NCBI RefSeq assembly: GCF_029222925.1
Contig: NZ_JARHUI010000007.1
Location: 81,812-145,811, forward strand
DNA: 64,000 nt
Origin: Algoriphagus sp. CAU 1675
GTDB taxonomy: Bacteria; Bacteroidota; Bacteroidia; Cytophagales; Cyclobacteriaceae
Direction: 5' to 3'
Within the stretch, counting starts at the first letter, position 1, and every line of letters starts with the position of its first letter. The position numbers and the translations under genes are program-made. A model generated the notes under the pieces. The model was given only the letters and a program-made list of their open reading frames with translations. It did not search any database and was not told the origin of the DNA. Shown here one piece after another: positions 27,116 to 36,862 of the stretch.

Positions 27116-27967
27116 ATGGAAAAAAAATCAATCGAACAACTCGAATCTATCTGTTCTCAGGTACGCAGAGACATCCTAAGGATGGTTCATGCGGTCAATT
27201 CAGGCCACCCTGGAGCTTCATTGGGTTGTACAGAGTTTTTCGTAGCCCTGTACTTCGACCAGATGAATCATAATCCAAAGTTCAACATGGAAGGGAAAGG
27301 TGAAGACCTGTTTTTTCTTTCCAATGGACACATCTCCCCTGTTTGGTATTCGGTTCTTGCCAGATCCGGATATTTCCCAGTGGAAGAACTGAAAACCTTC
27401 AGAAAGTTGAATTCAAGATTGCAGGGACATCCGGCTACTGAAGAGCATCTTCCGGGTATCCGAGTTGCTTCCGGTTCTTTGGGCCAGGGCCTATCCGTGG
27501 CAACTGGTGCAGCTCAGGTGAAAAAACTGGAAAAAGACGATTCTACCGTATATGTTTTGATGGGTGACGGTGAAGTTCAGGAAGGACAAGTATGGGAGGC
27601 AGCTATGTACGCTGCCCACTATGGTGTGGACAACCTGATCGCAACGATTGATTATAACGGTCAGCAGATCGACGGACCAACTCGGGAAGTGATGGATCTG
27701 AAAGACCTCAAAGCCAAATGGGAAGCATTTGGTTGGGAAGTAATGGAAACCCGTCAGGGAAATGACATGAAGGCTGTCCTGGCCGGATTGGAAAAAGCCA
27801 AAGAACTGAGCCGCAAAGGCAAACCTGTTCTCAACTTGCTGTACTCTGACATGGGTTATGGGGTGGACTTTATGGTAGGTTCACATAAATGGCACGGGGT
27901 AGCTCCTAACGATGAGCAACTTGCCAGTGCCCTTGGCCAATTACCGGAAACCTTGGGCGATTATTAA
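27116..27967 (+). CDS. Transketolase, N-terminal (TPP-binding) subunit
   Basis: 283 residues, the PP domain only. HPGASLGCTEFFVALYFDQM, FFLSNGHISPVWYSVLA, the GSLGQGLSVATG loop and the TPP signature MGDGEVQEGQVWEAAMYA are visible. The second half, the Pyr domain plus C-terminal domain, is the next gene. Split transketolases occur in many Bacteroidota and Archaea. It acts in the pentose phosphate pathway. Confidence 0.92.
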   Translation: MEKKSIEQLESICSQVRRDILRMVHAVNSGHPGASLGCTEFFVALYFDQMNHNPKFNMEGKGEDLFFLSNGHISPVWYSVLARSGYFPVEELKTFRKLNSRLQGHPATEEHLPGIRVASGSLGQGLSVATGAAQVKKLEKDDSTVYVLMGDGEVQEGQVWEAAMYAAHYGVDNLIATIDYNGQQIDGPTREVMDLKDLKAKWEAFGWEVMETRQGNDMKAVLAGLEKAKELSRKGKPVLNLLYSDMGYGVDFMVGSHKWHGVAPNDEQLASALGQLPETLGDY

Positions 27968-27991
27968 TCCACCTTCCTAATCAAAATTAAG

Positions 27992-28954
27992 ATGAGCTTA
28001 GATTTAAAATTTACTTATTCAGAAAAGAAAGATACCCGCTCCGGATTTGGAGATGGATTGTTGGAAGCAGGCCGAAAAAACCCTGAGGTAGTAGCCCTTT
28101 GTGCAGACTTGATCGGTTCCCTTAAAATGGGAGCTTTCCAAAAGGAATTCCCTGAGAGATTTTTCCAAACCGGAATTGCTGAAGCCAATATGATCGGTTT
28201 GGCAGCAGGCATGGCCACTGCCGGAAAAATCCCTTTCACCGGTACTTTCGCTAATTTCTCCACAGGCCGGGTATATGACCAAATCCGTCAATCCGTAGCC
28301 TATTCGGAGAAAAACGTGAAAATCGCTGCCTCTCATGCAGGCTTGACTCTTGGAGAAGACGGTGCTACCCACCAGATTCTGGAAGATGTGGGAATGATGA
28401 AAATGCTTCCGAACATGACTGTGATCAATCCTTGTGACTACAACCAAACCAAGGCTGCTACCTTGGCAGTAGTAGATCATGAAGGACCGGTTTACCTTCG
28501 TTTTGGACGTCCAAGCTGGCCTATCTTCACTCCGGCTGATCAAAAGTTTGAAATCGGAAAAGCCTGGAAAATGATTGATGGAAAAGATGTGACCATCTTT
28601 GCTACCGGTCATTTGGTATGGGAAGCAGTAGTTGCTGAAGCTGTATTGAGAGCTGAAGGCATCTCTGCAGAAGTCATCAACATCCACACCATTAAGCCTT
28701 TGGATGAAGAGGCAATTCTTGAATCCGTAAAGAAAACAGGTTGTGCAGTTTCTGCCGAAGAACACCAGATCAACGGTGGTTTGGGTGATAGCATTGCCCA
28801 GACTTTGATCCGTCACAACCCGGCTCCTTTGGAGTATGTAGGCGTAAATGACAGCTTCGGAGAATCCGGAACTCCTACTCAACTGATGGAAAAGTATGGC
28901 TTGAATGCTGTAAGCATAGTAAAAGCAGCTAAAAGAGCCTTGGAAAGAAAATAA
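27992..28954 (+). CDS. Transketolase, C-terminal (Pyr) subunit
   Basis: 320 residues. GIAEANMIGLAAGMATAGKIP carries the conserved Glu that activates TPP, and the HAGLTLGEDGATHQ block is standard. The C-terminal domain has IFATGHLVWEAVVAEAVL and VSAEEHQINGGLGDSIAQ. It is 24 bases after the N-terminal subunit gene and is the second half of one enzyme. A terminator follows. Confidence 0.92.
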   Translation: MSLDLKFTYSEKKDTRSGFGDGLLEAGRKNPEVVALCADLIGSLKMGAFQKEFPERFFQTGIAEANMIGLAAGMATAGKIPFTGTFANFSTGRVYDQIRQSVAYSEKNVKIAASHAGLTLGEDGATHQILEDVGMMKMLPNMTVINPCDYNQTKAATLAVVDHEGPVYLRFGRPSWPIFTPADQKFEIGKAWKMIDGKDVTIFATGHLVWEAVVAEAVLRAEGISAEVINIHTIKPLDEEAILESVKKTGCAVSAEEHQINGGLGDSIAQTLIRHNPAPLEYVGVNDSFGESGTPTQLMEKYGLNAVSIVKAAKRALERK

Positions 28955-28974
28955 ATCCAATTTCAATTGGTCTC

Positions 28975-29009
28975 AAAAAACCACAAATCGAAAGGTTTGT
29001 GGTTTTTTT
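28975..29009 (+). terminator. Terminator after the transketolase genes
   Basis: CCACAAA with TTTGTGG, extended by an A-run pairing to the T-run, 8-base loop. Strong rho-independent form. Confidence 0.85.
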
Positions 29010-29033
29010 GTTTCCCCTCCTTAATTTCCCCAA

Positions 29034-29573
29034 ATGATTTCCATCCAAAAAAACATTACCCTCATTCCTATCAAAGCTGAAGACCAAACTCAGCTATTCG
29101 AACTCATGGATGAGGTTTATAAAACAGCTTATAGCCATTTCTGGAAAGACGGAGGAAATTGGTACATCGATCTGATTTACAGTAAAAAGAACCTTGAAAA
29201 GGAATTAAGCAGGGAGTCCAGTCATTATTTTTTCGTGGAGTTTGATCAGGAAAAAATCGGGATTCTTAAATACGATTTCCCTTTTTCCCCAAAACAAATT
29301 GAGATCCCAAATTCAATGAAGCTGCATAGGCTATACCTGCATCCAAAGGTCCATGGAAAAGGCATTGCTCAAGCCTTGATGCAACATATAGAAGAAGTCG
29401 CCATGGAAAATAAATTGGATTATATCTGGTTGGAAGCCATGGAATCCCAACCCCAGGCCAGACGATTTTATGAAAAATCGGGCTATGCTCACTGCCTTAC
29501 ATATACCCTGGATTTTGAACAGTTACTTCCGGAATATCGAGGGATTCAAATTCTAAAAAAGAACCTAAGCTGA
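29034..29573 (+). CDS. GNAT family N-acetyltransferase
   Basis: 179 residues. The acetyl-CoA loop is LHPKVHGKGIAQALMQHIEEVA (motif A, with the GxGIAxxL core). The YIWLEAMESQPQARRFYEKSGY block is motif B. The substrate is unknown. It follows the transketolase terminator, so it has its own promoter. Confidence 0.88.
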   Translation: MISIQKNITLIPIKAEDQTQLFELMDEVYKTAYSHFWKDGGNWYIDLIYSKKNLEKELSRESSHYFFVEFDQEKIGILKYDFPFSPKQIEIPNSMKLHRLYLHPKVHGKGIAQALMQHIEEVAMENKLDYIWLEAMESQPQARRFYEKSGYAHCLTYTLDFEQLLPEYRGIQILKKNLS

Positions 29574-29619
29574 CTTTACGCCCTAAATTTTTTAACTTAG
29601 TAGAGCACTTTTAGCTCTA

Positions 29620-31185
29620 ATGGAAATGTCTCGATATAGAATTTTTGTTCTTTTTTTTGGAATAGCCTTGGCTTTGGCTACCTGCACCACACAAATCAAT
29701 TTTCTGGGGACTCCACCTATTTCCAAGGAATCCGCCCCTTCCTCCAATACTTCAATTAAGTCTGGGAAGGAATTAGTCGGGGTGTATTTTATGCCTTCCT
29801 GGAATACATCCGGAAATCCAAAAATTGATAAGGACAGTTTTTGGTCATGCCTTAGTGGAAGAGATGATTGTGCATTTTTAAAGGACACCGGGGCCTGGGG
29901 ACCTAAAGGAAGGATCTATAACTCAAGGTACCCCTATGAAGGTCCATTTCTGGAAAGAAAACCAATCTCCGAACTCAAAGGATTTTACAAGCGGGATGAT
30001 CCTGAAGTAGCTAAAAAACAACTTCAGTACATGAAGCAGTATGGGATTGATTTTTTTGCCTACAATTGGTTTTACGGAAGACACTATTATTATCACCGTT
30101 ATTTTGGTCCCCAGTCCAAAATCTATTATCCCGAAGGCTGGAGAATAGACGGTAACAGAGATGGAAGAGTAGCTGTGCCTGGCTTACCGGAATGGGATGA
30201 GCAATTGAATGTATTGCTGAATGAAAACTCCAAGCTTCCCGAAAAGGAACAAATGAAATGGGCCATCAATTGGTGTGATGATTCCCATGAACGCTGGATG
30301 CATTGGTTGGCAATAGGTTCCCCGGATGAATTGGCAAGAAAGGCGAACTATCCGGGAGAAAGTCCAAATAAGGAACTCTATCTCCAGGTTCACGAAAAAA
30401 TCACCCGGCATTGGACCGATAATTACTTCAAGAGAAAGGACTACTTGAAAGATTCATTGGGCAGACCAATAGTATACTTCTACTTTCCCCAAGACACCGA
30501 ATCAAGGGCAGCATTTTATGGAATAAGCATGAAGAGCTTGTTGGATCTCTCTCAAAAGATTGCAAAACAACAGGGGCTTCCGGGGATCAAATTCATAGCG
30601 GTCACCGCCGGCCCCATGCTGGAAAGAGAGAGAATGTATGGACTTCCCACCCTTTGGCAAGCCAACAATCCGAAAAGACCCTGGGAAGGAGGACAGTATA
30701 AAAACAGACTCCTATTACAGGAATACGTCCCCAGACTGAAAGGAATGGGATTTGAAGGCATGACAGGCTATGTGTATCATAATTTTTTCGAACAGTACAA
30801 CCACTCCTATGCTGATATGCGCAAAACCTACCGAGGTCATTGGGAAAAATGGAGCGAGCAATTCAAAGGAGACCCTGATTTTGAATACCAGGTTCCAGTG
30901 GCTATGGGTTGGGATATGCGCCCGATGGGAGGCACCTGGCCCCAAGCAAGCGGCTTCCCATCCGAACCTTCCAAAGATCAGGTGCACAGCACCAAAGAGA
31001 CCTTTAAGGCGAATTTAAAAGATGCTAGACAGGTTTCTCAGAAATACCGGTCAACCAATGGAAACACTGTGATGATTTGCTGTTGGAATGAATATTTGGA
31101 AGGCAATTATATTGAGCCAACACAGGGTCATAGATTCAACTACCTGGAAGCTATTTGGGAGGTGTTTGGGGAAAACCAGCCTTAA
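29620..31185 (+). CDS. GH99-like / WbsX-type lipoprotein
   Basis: 521 residues. A signal with possible lipobox LATC lies at residues ~20-24; ATG at 29620 or 29626 can serve. The body has the GH99-like domain landmarks: GVYFMPSWNT, QYMKQYGIDFFAYNWFYGRHYYY, KWAINWCDDSHERWMHW and the late VMICCWNEYLEGNYIEPTQGH. Such domains occur in endo-alpha-mannosidase-related enzymes and in polysaccharide-associated WbsX proteins. A surface or periplasmic glycan hydrolase is plausible, but the catalytic residues were not verified by eye. It is a stand-alone gene. Confidence 0.75.
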   Translation: MEMSRYRIFVLFFGIALALATCTTQINFLGTPPISKESAPSSNTSIKSGKELVGVYFMPSWNTSGNPKIDKDSFWSCLSGRDDCAFLKDTGAWGPKGRIYNSRYPYEGPFLERKPISELKGFYKRDDPEVAKKQLQYMKQYGIDFFAYNWFYGRHYYYHRYFGPQSKIYYPEGWRIDGNRDGRVAVPGLPEWDEQLNVLLNENSKLPEKEQMKWAINWCDDSHERWMHWLAIGSPDELARKANYPGESPNKELYLQVHEKITRHWTDNYFKRKDYLKDSLGRPIVYFYFPQDTESRAAFYGISMKSLLDLSQKIAKQQGLPGIKFIAVTAGPMLERERMYGLPTLWQANNPKRPWEGGQYKNRLLLQEYVPRLKGMGFEGMTGYVYHNFFEQYNHSYADMRKTYRGHWEKWSEQFKGDPDFEYQVPVAMGWDMRPMGGTWPQASGFPSEPSKDQVHSTKETFKANLKDARQVSQKYRSTNGNTVMICCWNEYLEGNYIEPTQGHRFNYLEAIWEVFGENQP

Positions 31186-31216
31186 TTTTCCATACTTCAA
31201 AAATGTCAGCGTAAAC

Positions 31217-31984
31217 TCAGAACTTCTCCTCTATTCCTAAACCAAATAAGGCGAAATCATACTTTACCGGGTCCGCTGAATCAAACTCCCGCAGTCTTTC
31301 TGTCAATTCCACAGCAGTCAACCAATCTGTCTGTTTTCTGGTAATCAGGCCCAATTTTCTCCCAACCCGGTCCACATGCAGATCACAGGGGCAAATGAGC
31401 TGGGATGGGGATATCTTTTTCCAAATCCCAAAATCCACACCTTTATCGTCCTGCCTTACCATCCAGCGGAGATACATATTGATTCGCTTGCAGGCAGCTT
31501 TTCGGGCAGGGGTTGCAATATGCTTTTTGGTACGGGCCGGGGCATCGGGAAGAGAAAAGAAATATTCATGGAACCTTGACAATATACCCTCCATTGCTTC
31601 AGGCCCTCCTGTTTGGCCTATCAGGAAGGCTTCCTCTAAGGATTCCTGTTGCCTGTAAAACCATGTCAGAAAGTGAATAAAATAAAGTGTATCCACATCA
31701 TTGAAGGTTCTGTGCTTAAAATTCAAGAAGGGAGCAAGGTCTTTTTCCTCATGATGCATCAAAAATTCATAGGGAGCATTGTCCATCATCTGAAATAACT
31801 CCTTGCATTTATTGATGATGGTTTTTCTCTGCCCCCAAGCAAGAATTGCCGCAAAAAATCCCGAAATCTCTATATCCTGTTTGAGGGAATAATTATGGGG
31901 AATGGACACCGGGTCATTGGAGATGAAATCCGGCTGGTTGTACTGCTCTACTTTTTCGTCAAGAAAATCCTTCAAGCCCTGCAT
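31217..31984 (-). CDS. TIGR02757 family protein (DUF2400)
   Basis: 255 residues, helical and cytoplasmic. FFAAILAWGQRKTIINKCKELFQMMD, FLMHHEEKDL and KHIATPARKAACKRINMYLRWMVRQDDKGVDFGIW match the family. KLGLITRKQTDWLTAVELTERLREFD closes it. The overall helix pattern resembles HhH-type DNA glycosylases, but the catalytic function is unproven. Its start codon overlaps the stop of the next gene upstream (31984). Confidence 0.88.
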   Translation of the reverse strand: MQGLKDFLDEKVEQYNQPDFISNDPVSIPHNYSLKQDIEISGFFAAILAWGQRKTIINKCKELFQMMDNAPYEFLMHHEEKDLAPFLNFKHRTFNDVDTLYFIHFLTWFYRQQESLEEAFLIGQTGGPEAMEGILSRFHEYFFSLPDAPARTKKHIATPARKAACKRINMYLRWMVRQDDKGVDFGIWKKISPSQLICPCDLHVDRVGRKLGLITRKQTDWLTAVELTERLREFDSADPVKYDFALFGLGIEEKF

Positions 31985-32538
31985 TAAAGCGCAACTTTTA
32001 CTTCTCCTCCCTGCGTACCGTCAAACCACTTAAAGGACAATCCACTTTCGTCCTTTTCAGAAATATGCCAATCAAAGCATTTGATAGTCGTCAGCGGTTG
32101 AATGCTGTCTTCGTCAGGATGATAAAGGCAAATATCAAAGTCAGGCAAATCTTTGGAGTCGAGACTATTCCATTTTTCAAGAATCAGCCCCTCCTCGATC
32201 ACTCTGACCTTGTTACCGAAAACAAAATCTGACAAGATGGTAGGAACCCCGTCTTTTCTGCGGAGCTTAAAACCGGATGGCCCAAACATGATCTGTTTTA
32301 CCAATTTGGCTTCAATAAGTTCATTGGTATGGGGTAAAACCTCCCAATCAGACTCTTTTAGCACCACTTTTTTTCCCTCGGGTCTCAAGCGGGTCAAAAA
32401 TTGGGAAATCTTGGAAAAAAGCCAGGTGAGCCCAATAAAGATCAAGCCAAAACTTGCCAGGATTGGGTAGGAAATCACAAAGATCGCATTCCAGATTAAA
32501 CGGAATGTGTGGTGAAAGAAGAGCTGGATTTTATTCAT
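31984..32538 (-). CDS. Hypothetical membrane-anchored protein
   Basis: 184 residues from ATG 32538 (MNKIQLFFHHTFRLIWNAIF), chosen because the upstream in-frame start at 32586 gives a poor N-terminus. One strong hydrophobic stretch (~12-45) anchors a soluble C-terminal domain with a VWRLP-like pattern absent; no family was recognised. The gene overlaps the start of the TIGR02757 gene by one base and is probably in one unit with it. Confidence 0.65.
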   Translation of the reverse strand: MNKIQLFFHHTFRLIWNAIFVISYPILASFGLIFIGLTWLFSKISQFLTRLRPEGKKVVLKESDWEVLPHTNELIEAKLVKQIMFGPSGFKLRRKDGVPTILSDFVFGNKVRVIEEGLILEKWNSLDSKDLPDFDICLYHPDEDSIQPLTTIKCFDWHISEKDESGLSFKWFDGTQGGEVKVAL

Positions 32539-32610
32539 TCTTATTGGCTTCACAGCAAAGGTACCTCTGCTGTATAACAATCCCAACTCTCAAAAATTCC
32601 AATTGGGCGA

Positions 32611-33801
32611 TCAATAAAGTACTTCCACTGGAAAACGGTCATTTACAGCCTTCAACTGGTCATAAGCAGCCTGCGAGAGTTTGATCAGAATTTTTTCATT
32701 ATCCCCGGTTTCCGGTAAGGTTCCTACTACCCTTGCAAAAATGGTAATGTCATTCTGCTCGTTTTTCACCCGGATAATGGATCCCACGGGTGCAGTTCTA
32801 TGCAAAACCAAGTATTTCTTATGCCCACCCGTGCCTTCAATCAATTGAGCCTGACCTGTTTCACGGATATTTTTGAAACCACCGGAGCTTGCACCATCAG
32901 GAACCACATACATTTCTCCGGGACTGGACACAATTTTCGGCTCCCCTATCACAGGTACTTTTGCAGCTCCTACCTCAGCTCTCCCTACTTTAAGTACTTG
33001 CCCATTTCGGAGATTATTGGAACTCAATCCATTCCAATTGATTAAATCCTCAACCTTGGCTCCATATTGGGAGGAAATCGAAAATAAAGTCTCCCCGCTT
33101 TTCACTTCATGGGAAATCCAGTTACCCGGAACTAAAGGCTCAGAACTTGCCTGAACCGGACTTGATTTACTCTCTGCCACCGGCCTTTTAACTTCCTCTT
33201 CTTTTCGGGCAACATCTACCTTTTCCTCGGCCTTTTTAGGCTCAACAACTTTTTCAGTATTGTTTACCTTCCCGGTTTTTTCGGGAGCATTTACAGTCTG
33301 AACCTCAGTACTTTTATTCTCATCAGGCTTAAGCTCTGCAACAGTATTTTCAGGTTCAACCTGAGCTTTTTGAATTAAAAGAGCCTGTCCAACACTCAGA
33401 TCATTTCCTTTCAGCTGATTCCAGTCCATCAACTCCCCCACACTGACTCCATACTTTTTGGAAATGGCAAAAAGCGTCTCTCCAGGAGCAACTTTATGAA
33501 GAGAGGCCCCTTCTGGAAGGGTGGCTTTACTGATATATGGAATTCTGATTTGCTGCCCGATTTTAAGCCCGCTTTTCAATACATCGTTAGCCTCAACAAT
33601 CTCCCCAACAGGAGTCTGATATCTTCTGGAAATCCCGAAAAGCGTTTCCTTAGGTTCCACTTTATGGATGATAAAGGTTTTGTCCCCTTGTCTTTGTATT
33701 CCAACTGAATCCAGAAGTGTCACCGGATTTTCCAAAGCAAAAAGCGTTTGGCATGATAGGAAAAGGACAAAAGCAAAGGATATATTCTTAGCTGAAAACA
33801 T
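32611..33801 (-). CDS. LysM-repeat secreted protein with barrel-like C-terminal domain
   Basis: 396 residues from ATG 33801 (MFSAKNISFAFVLFLSCQTLFA), which gives a good signal peptide; the start at 33861 would not. Three LysM modules lie near residues 36-80 (HKVEPKETLFGISRRY), 97-143 (HKVAPGETLFAISKKY) and 230-275 (HEVKSGETLFSISSQY). A Lys/Glu/Val-rich linker separates the second and third. The C-terminal ~90 residues (GHKKYLVLHRTAPVGSIIRV) resemble a RlpA-type double-psi beta-barrel. This suggests peptidoglycan binding and perhaps cleavage, in the periplasm. Confidence 0.82.
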   Translation of the reverse strand: MFSAKNISFAFVLFLSCQTLFALENPVTLLDSVGIQRQGDKTFIIHKVEPKETLFGISRRYQTPVGEIVEANDVLKSGLKIGQQIRIPYISKATLPEGASLHKVAPGETLFAISKKYGVSVGELMDWNQLKGNDLSVGQALLIQKAQVEPENTVAELKPDENKSTEVQTVNAPEKTGKVNNTEKVVEPKKAEEKVDVARKEEEVKRPVAESKSSPVQASSEPLVPGNWISHEVKSGETLFSISSQYGAKVEDLINWNGLSSNNLRNGQVLKVGRAEVGAAKVPVIGEPKIVSSPGEMYVVPDGASSGGFKNIRETGQAQLIEGTGGHKKYLVLHRTAPVGSIIRVKNEQNDITIFARVVGTLPETGDNEKILIKLSQAAYDQLKAVNDRFPVEVLY

Positions 33802-34013
33802 GGGATGAAGCTTGGGTTTAGAAGTGTTTCCTAAATAATTCAACAGGGGTTTCAGACACAAAGATTATGCTAAAGAAATTCAAACAGAAAGATTTTAGGA
33901 CTGATTTCCCATAGCAACCATAAAATCAACTTCTAGTTGAAAGCAATCAAAATTCCGATTTATGACCTAGTTCAGAATTTCCTTTATTATCTTTTCACAA
34001 AGATTTCTTTGTT

Positions 34014-35363
34014 ATGAAAACCCTGATTCCCATTCTTTCATTCCTTCTGCTTTTTTTCTCGCTTCCTTTACTAGCTCAGGAGATAGAAGAAAAAAAGGTC
34101 TTCTCTTTTAAAATAGACAGGGATATAGACCCAGCCATGAACCGCAGAGTCAAGTTGGCTTTGGAACAGGCCGTGAAAGTGGAAGCAGATCTGATCATCA
34201 TCGAAATGGACACCTACGGAGGTGCAGTCAATGATGCCGATGATATCCGGACCATGATTCTTGAGTCCAAAATCCCCATTTATACCTTTATCAATAAAGA
34301 TGCAGCTTCAGCAGGTGCCCTGATTTCCATTGCAAGTGACAGCATCTATATGGCTCCAGGCTCAAGTATTGGAGCGGCTACCGTTGTCAGCGGAACTGAC
34401 GGATCAGCTGCACCCGATAAGTATCAATCCTATATGCGCTCCATGATGCGAAGTACGGCTGAGGCCTCGGGAAGGGATCCCAGAATTGCTGAAGCCATGG
34501 TGGATGAAAAAATAGAAATCGAGGGAATCACTGAAAAAGGATCTGTGCTGACTTTTTCGGTTTCGGAAGCCCTTCAACATGGATTTTGTGATGGGGAATA
34601 TGGAAGCATTGAGGAAATCCTGAAAGCCCAAAACTTGGAAGAATCGGAGTTTATAGAATTTGAAAGCTCGGAAACGGAGCGGATCATTTCCTTTTTTCTG
34701 AATCCCGCCATCAGTGGGATTCTCATCCTGATTATCATCGGGGGAATTTATTTTGAACTTCAAACCCCTGGGGTAGGCTTTCCTCTATTGGCCGCTATTG
34801 TTGCTGCACTTTTGTACTTCATCCCCTATTACCTCAATGGGTTGGCTGAAAATTGGGAAATGATCGTTTTTGTGCTTGGGATAATTCTCCTTGCACTTGA
34901 ACTGTTTGTGATTCCGGGTTTTGGGATTTTTGGAGTATTGGGAATAATATTCATACTCGGCGGTCTGTTTTTAGGCATGCTTCCCAACCAGAATTTCAAC
35001 TTTGATTTTGTTCCGGCTTCCGATCTCTTTGCGGCTTTATTGACTGTCATACTTGCTGCCATAGCCTCTGTAGGGCTGGTATTCTGGCTCACTCCCAAAG
35101 TCAACCAATGGGGAGCATTTAAGGCCATCACCCTAGCCTCCACCCAGGACAGAAACGAAGGATATACTTCCAGTTTTTACCCTGAGCAACTCAATGGCAA
35201 AACCGGAGTGGTACATTCCAGGTTGAGACCAAGTGGAAGGGTGGAAATAGAGGGAGAAATTTACGATGCATTTTCCCGTGGTGAATTTCTGGATCAAGGT
35301 GAAAAAATCATTGTGATTTCCACGGAAGGCACCTCCCTAAAAGTCAAAAAATGGGAAGGCTGA
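34014..35363 (+). CDS. NfeD family membrane protein with ClpP-like serine protease domain
   Basis: 449 residues with a signal peptide (LSFLLLFFSLPLLAQE). The N-terminal ClpP-class domain has IEMDTYGGAVNDADDIRTMIL and the nucleophile Ser in DAASAGALISIASDSIYMAPG. Four or five transmembrane helices follow (~230-350). The C-terminal NfeD OB-fold has GKTGVVHSRLRPSGRVEIEGEIYDA. Full-length NfeD1-type proteins partner with stomatin-like proteins and act in membrane-protein quality control. No stomatin gene is adjacent here. Confidence 0.9.
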   Translation: MKTLIPILSFLLLFFSLPLLAQEIEEKKVFSFKIDRDIDPAMNRRVKLALEQAVKVEADLIIIEMDTYGGAVNDADDIRTMILESKIPIYTFINKDAASAGALISIASDSIYMAPGSSIGAATVVSGTDGSAAPDKYQSYMRSMMRSTAEASGRDPRIAEAMVDEKIEIEGITEKGSVLTFSVSEALQHGFCDGEYGSIEEILKAQNLEESEFIEFESSETERIISFFLNPAISGILILIIIGGIYFELQTPGVGFPLLAAIVAALLYFIPYYLNGLAENWEMIVFVLGIILLALELFVIPGFGIFGVLGIIFILGGLFLGMLPNQNFNFDFVPASDLFAALLTVILAAIASVGLVFWLTPKVNQWGAFKAITLASTQDRNEGYTSSFYPEQLNGKTGVVHSRLRPSGRVEIEGEIYDAFSRGEFLDQGEKIIVISTEGTSLKVKKWEG

Positions 35364-35391
35364 AAGAGAGATATTTTCCTAAGTTTACGGC

Positions 35392-35766
35392 ATGAACCCA
35401 TTTCAGTCAGTCTTCGAAGCCATAGGAGAAGAAAAAATCAAGGAATTGGTCAGCTACTTTTATCAGGAAGTGGAGACAATTCCGGAGCTCAGAAAACTTT
35501 ATCCGGAGGATTTGGCACCCGCTGAACGCAGGCTTTATCTTTTTTTACTTCAGGTTTTTGGAGGTCCCCAGACTTATTCGGAGGAGCGTGGTCACCCTCG
35601 GTTGAGGATGCGCCACTTTAACTGGGAAATAGACGGGAAGATGAGAAACCATTGGATCAATGCCATGATCTCTTCCATGGACAAATTGGACTTGGATCCC
35701 AATGTCCGGGAATTGATGCTCAATTATTTCATCAAAGTTGCCAACCATATGATCAACCATGAATAA
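35392..35766 (+). CDS. Truncated hemoglobin (group II)
   Basis: 124 residues, typical short globin. Landmarks are FYQEVETIPELRKLYP, FGGPQTYSEERGHPRLRMRHFNW (proximal His) and the MRNHWINAMISSMD helix with the conserved Trp of group II. It binds heme and oxygen or NO. The gene overlaps the PlsC-type gene by 8 bases, so translational coupling is likely. Confidence 0.9.
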   Translation: MNPFQSVFEAIGEEKIKELVSYFYQEVETIPELRKLYPEDLAPAERRLYLFLLQVFGGPQTYSEERGHPRLRMRHFNWEIDGKMRNHWINAMISSMDKLDLDPNVRELMLNYFIKVANHMINHE

Positions 35767-36493
35767 GCTGCTGAGGAGAATCTATTCCATCTATGCATCA
35801 GCTTTGTTTTTGATCAGCTTTTTGTTGGGCTTTCCATTCATTCTGGTCTGTATTTGGATTCCCGGTTGGAAAAAATTCGGACGAAAAATCAACAGGTACT
35901 GGGCCAAGGTTTATTTCACACTCATTTTCATGCCTGTGCATATGGTGAAAAAAGCCAAAATTGAGAAAGGCAAACCCTATATTTTTCTAGCCAATCATTT
36001 CAGCTATTTGGATGTGGCCATGATGGGATTTATCCCGGGAGACGTACAGTTTATTGGTAAAGCCTCCATACGAAAAGTCCCGCTTTTCGGCTATTATTTT
36101 AAGAAGCTCCATATTGCGGTAGAAAGGTCCTCTGTTCGAAGCAGAGCAGAAACGATGCGCAGAGCGGGTCTCGCTTTGGAAAGCAAAAGCAGTATTGTAT
36201 TATTTCCGGAGGGTGGGATCTACACCAAAAACCCACCCCAAATGGCTCCATTTAAAAATGGTGCTTTTCGACTGGCTTTAGACAAACAAATCCCGATTAT
36301 CCCTGTCACATTATCCTATAATCATCTAATTTTACCCGATGACGGGAAATTTCTGATGAGGCTAAAAAGAGCCAAGATGGTATTGCATGAAGCAATCAGC
36401 CCTCAACCATCAGATACCGAAGAAAGCCTAAAGCAAAAATGCTTTGAAATCATCCAGAGGCAATTGGACGAAGACAATAAAAAAAGCATGTAG
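35759..36493 (+). CDS. plsC: 1-acyl-sn-glycerol-3-phosphate acyltransferase
   Basis: 244 residues with an N-terminal hydrophobic helix. The catalytic H-x4-D is LANHFSYLDVAMMG and the phosphate/acyl binding motif is LFPEGGIYTKNPP. The enzyme adds the second acyl chain in phosphatidic acid synthesis at the inner membrane. It overlaps the globin gene. A family paralogue for other acyl acceptors cannot be excluded. Confidence 0.88.
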   Translation: MNKLLRRIYSIYASALFLISFLLGFPFILVCIWIPGWKKFGRKINRYWAKVYFTLIFMPVHMVKKAKIEKGKPYIFLANHFSYLDVAMMGFIPGDVQFIGKASIRKVPLFGYYFKKLHIAVERSSVRSRAETMRRAGLALESKSSIVLFPEGGIYTKNPPQMAPFKNGAFRLALDKQIPIIPVTLSYNHLILPDDGKFLMRLKRAKMVLHEAISPQPSDTEESLKQKCFEIIQRQLDEDNKKSM

Positions 36494-36574
36494 CCCAAAA
36501 GCATTGAATCCGAAAAAATGGATGTATCCATCGCCTCGTAAAAAGAGTTTATGATCTAGAAGATTCTGATTAAA

Positions 36575-36862
36575 ATGAAAATAGACAAAGCAGCAATCCA
36601 GAAAATAGCCCATCTGGCAAGGCTTGAATTTGACGAAAACAGTGCCGAGAAAATGTCCAGGGACATGAGTCAAATTCTGGACTGGGTGGAAAAATTGAAT
36701 GAATTGGACACTGAACACATTGAGCCTTTGACCACCATGTCCTCTGAGGTCAATGACATGAGGGAAGATAAAACCGGCAAGCACCTCAGTCATGAAGATG
36801 CCCTCAAAAATGCCCCTAAAAGGGATTCTCAGTACTTCCGTGTACCAAAGGTCTTGGAATGA
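36575..36862 (+). CDS. gatC: Asp-tRNA(Asn)/Glu-tRNA(Gln) amidotransferase subunit C
   Basis: 95 residues, normal length. The IQKIAHLARLEFDENSAEKMSRDMSQILDWVEKLNELDTEHIEP run, with a final HEDALKNAPKRDSQYFRVPKVLE, is diagnostic. GatC links the GatA and GatB subunits in the cytoplasmic amidotransferase. GatA and GatB are not in the window. Its stop overlaps the ATG of the following gene (ATGA). Confidence 0.95.
   Translation: MKIDKAAIQKIAHLARLEFDENSAEKMSRDMSQILDWVEKLNELDTEHIEPLTTMSSEVNDMREDKTGKHLSHEDALKNAPKRDSQYFRVPKVLE

Noticed and set aside
28019..28966. 315-residue minus-strand frame opposite the transketolase C-subunit gene
   Set aside because: Antisense shadow. The + strand has full transketolase motifs.
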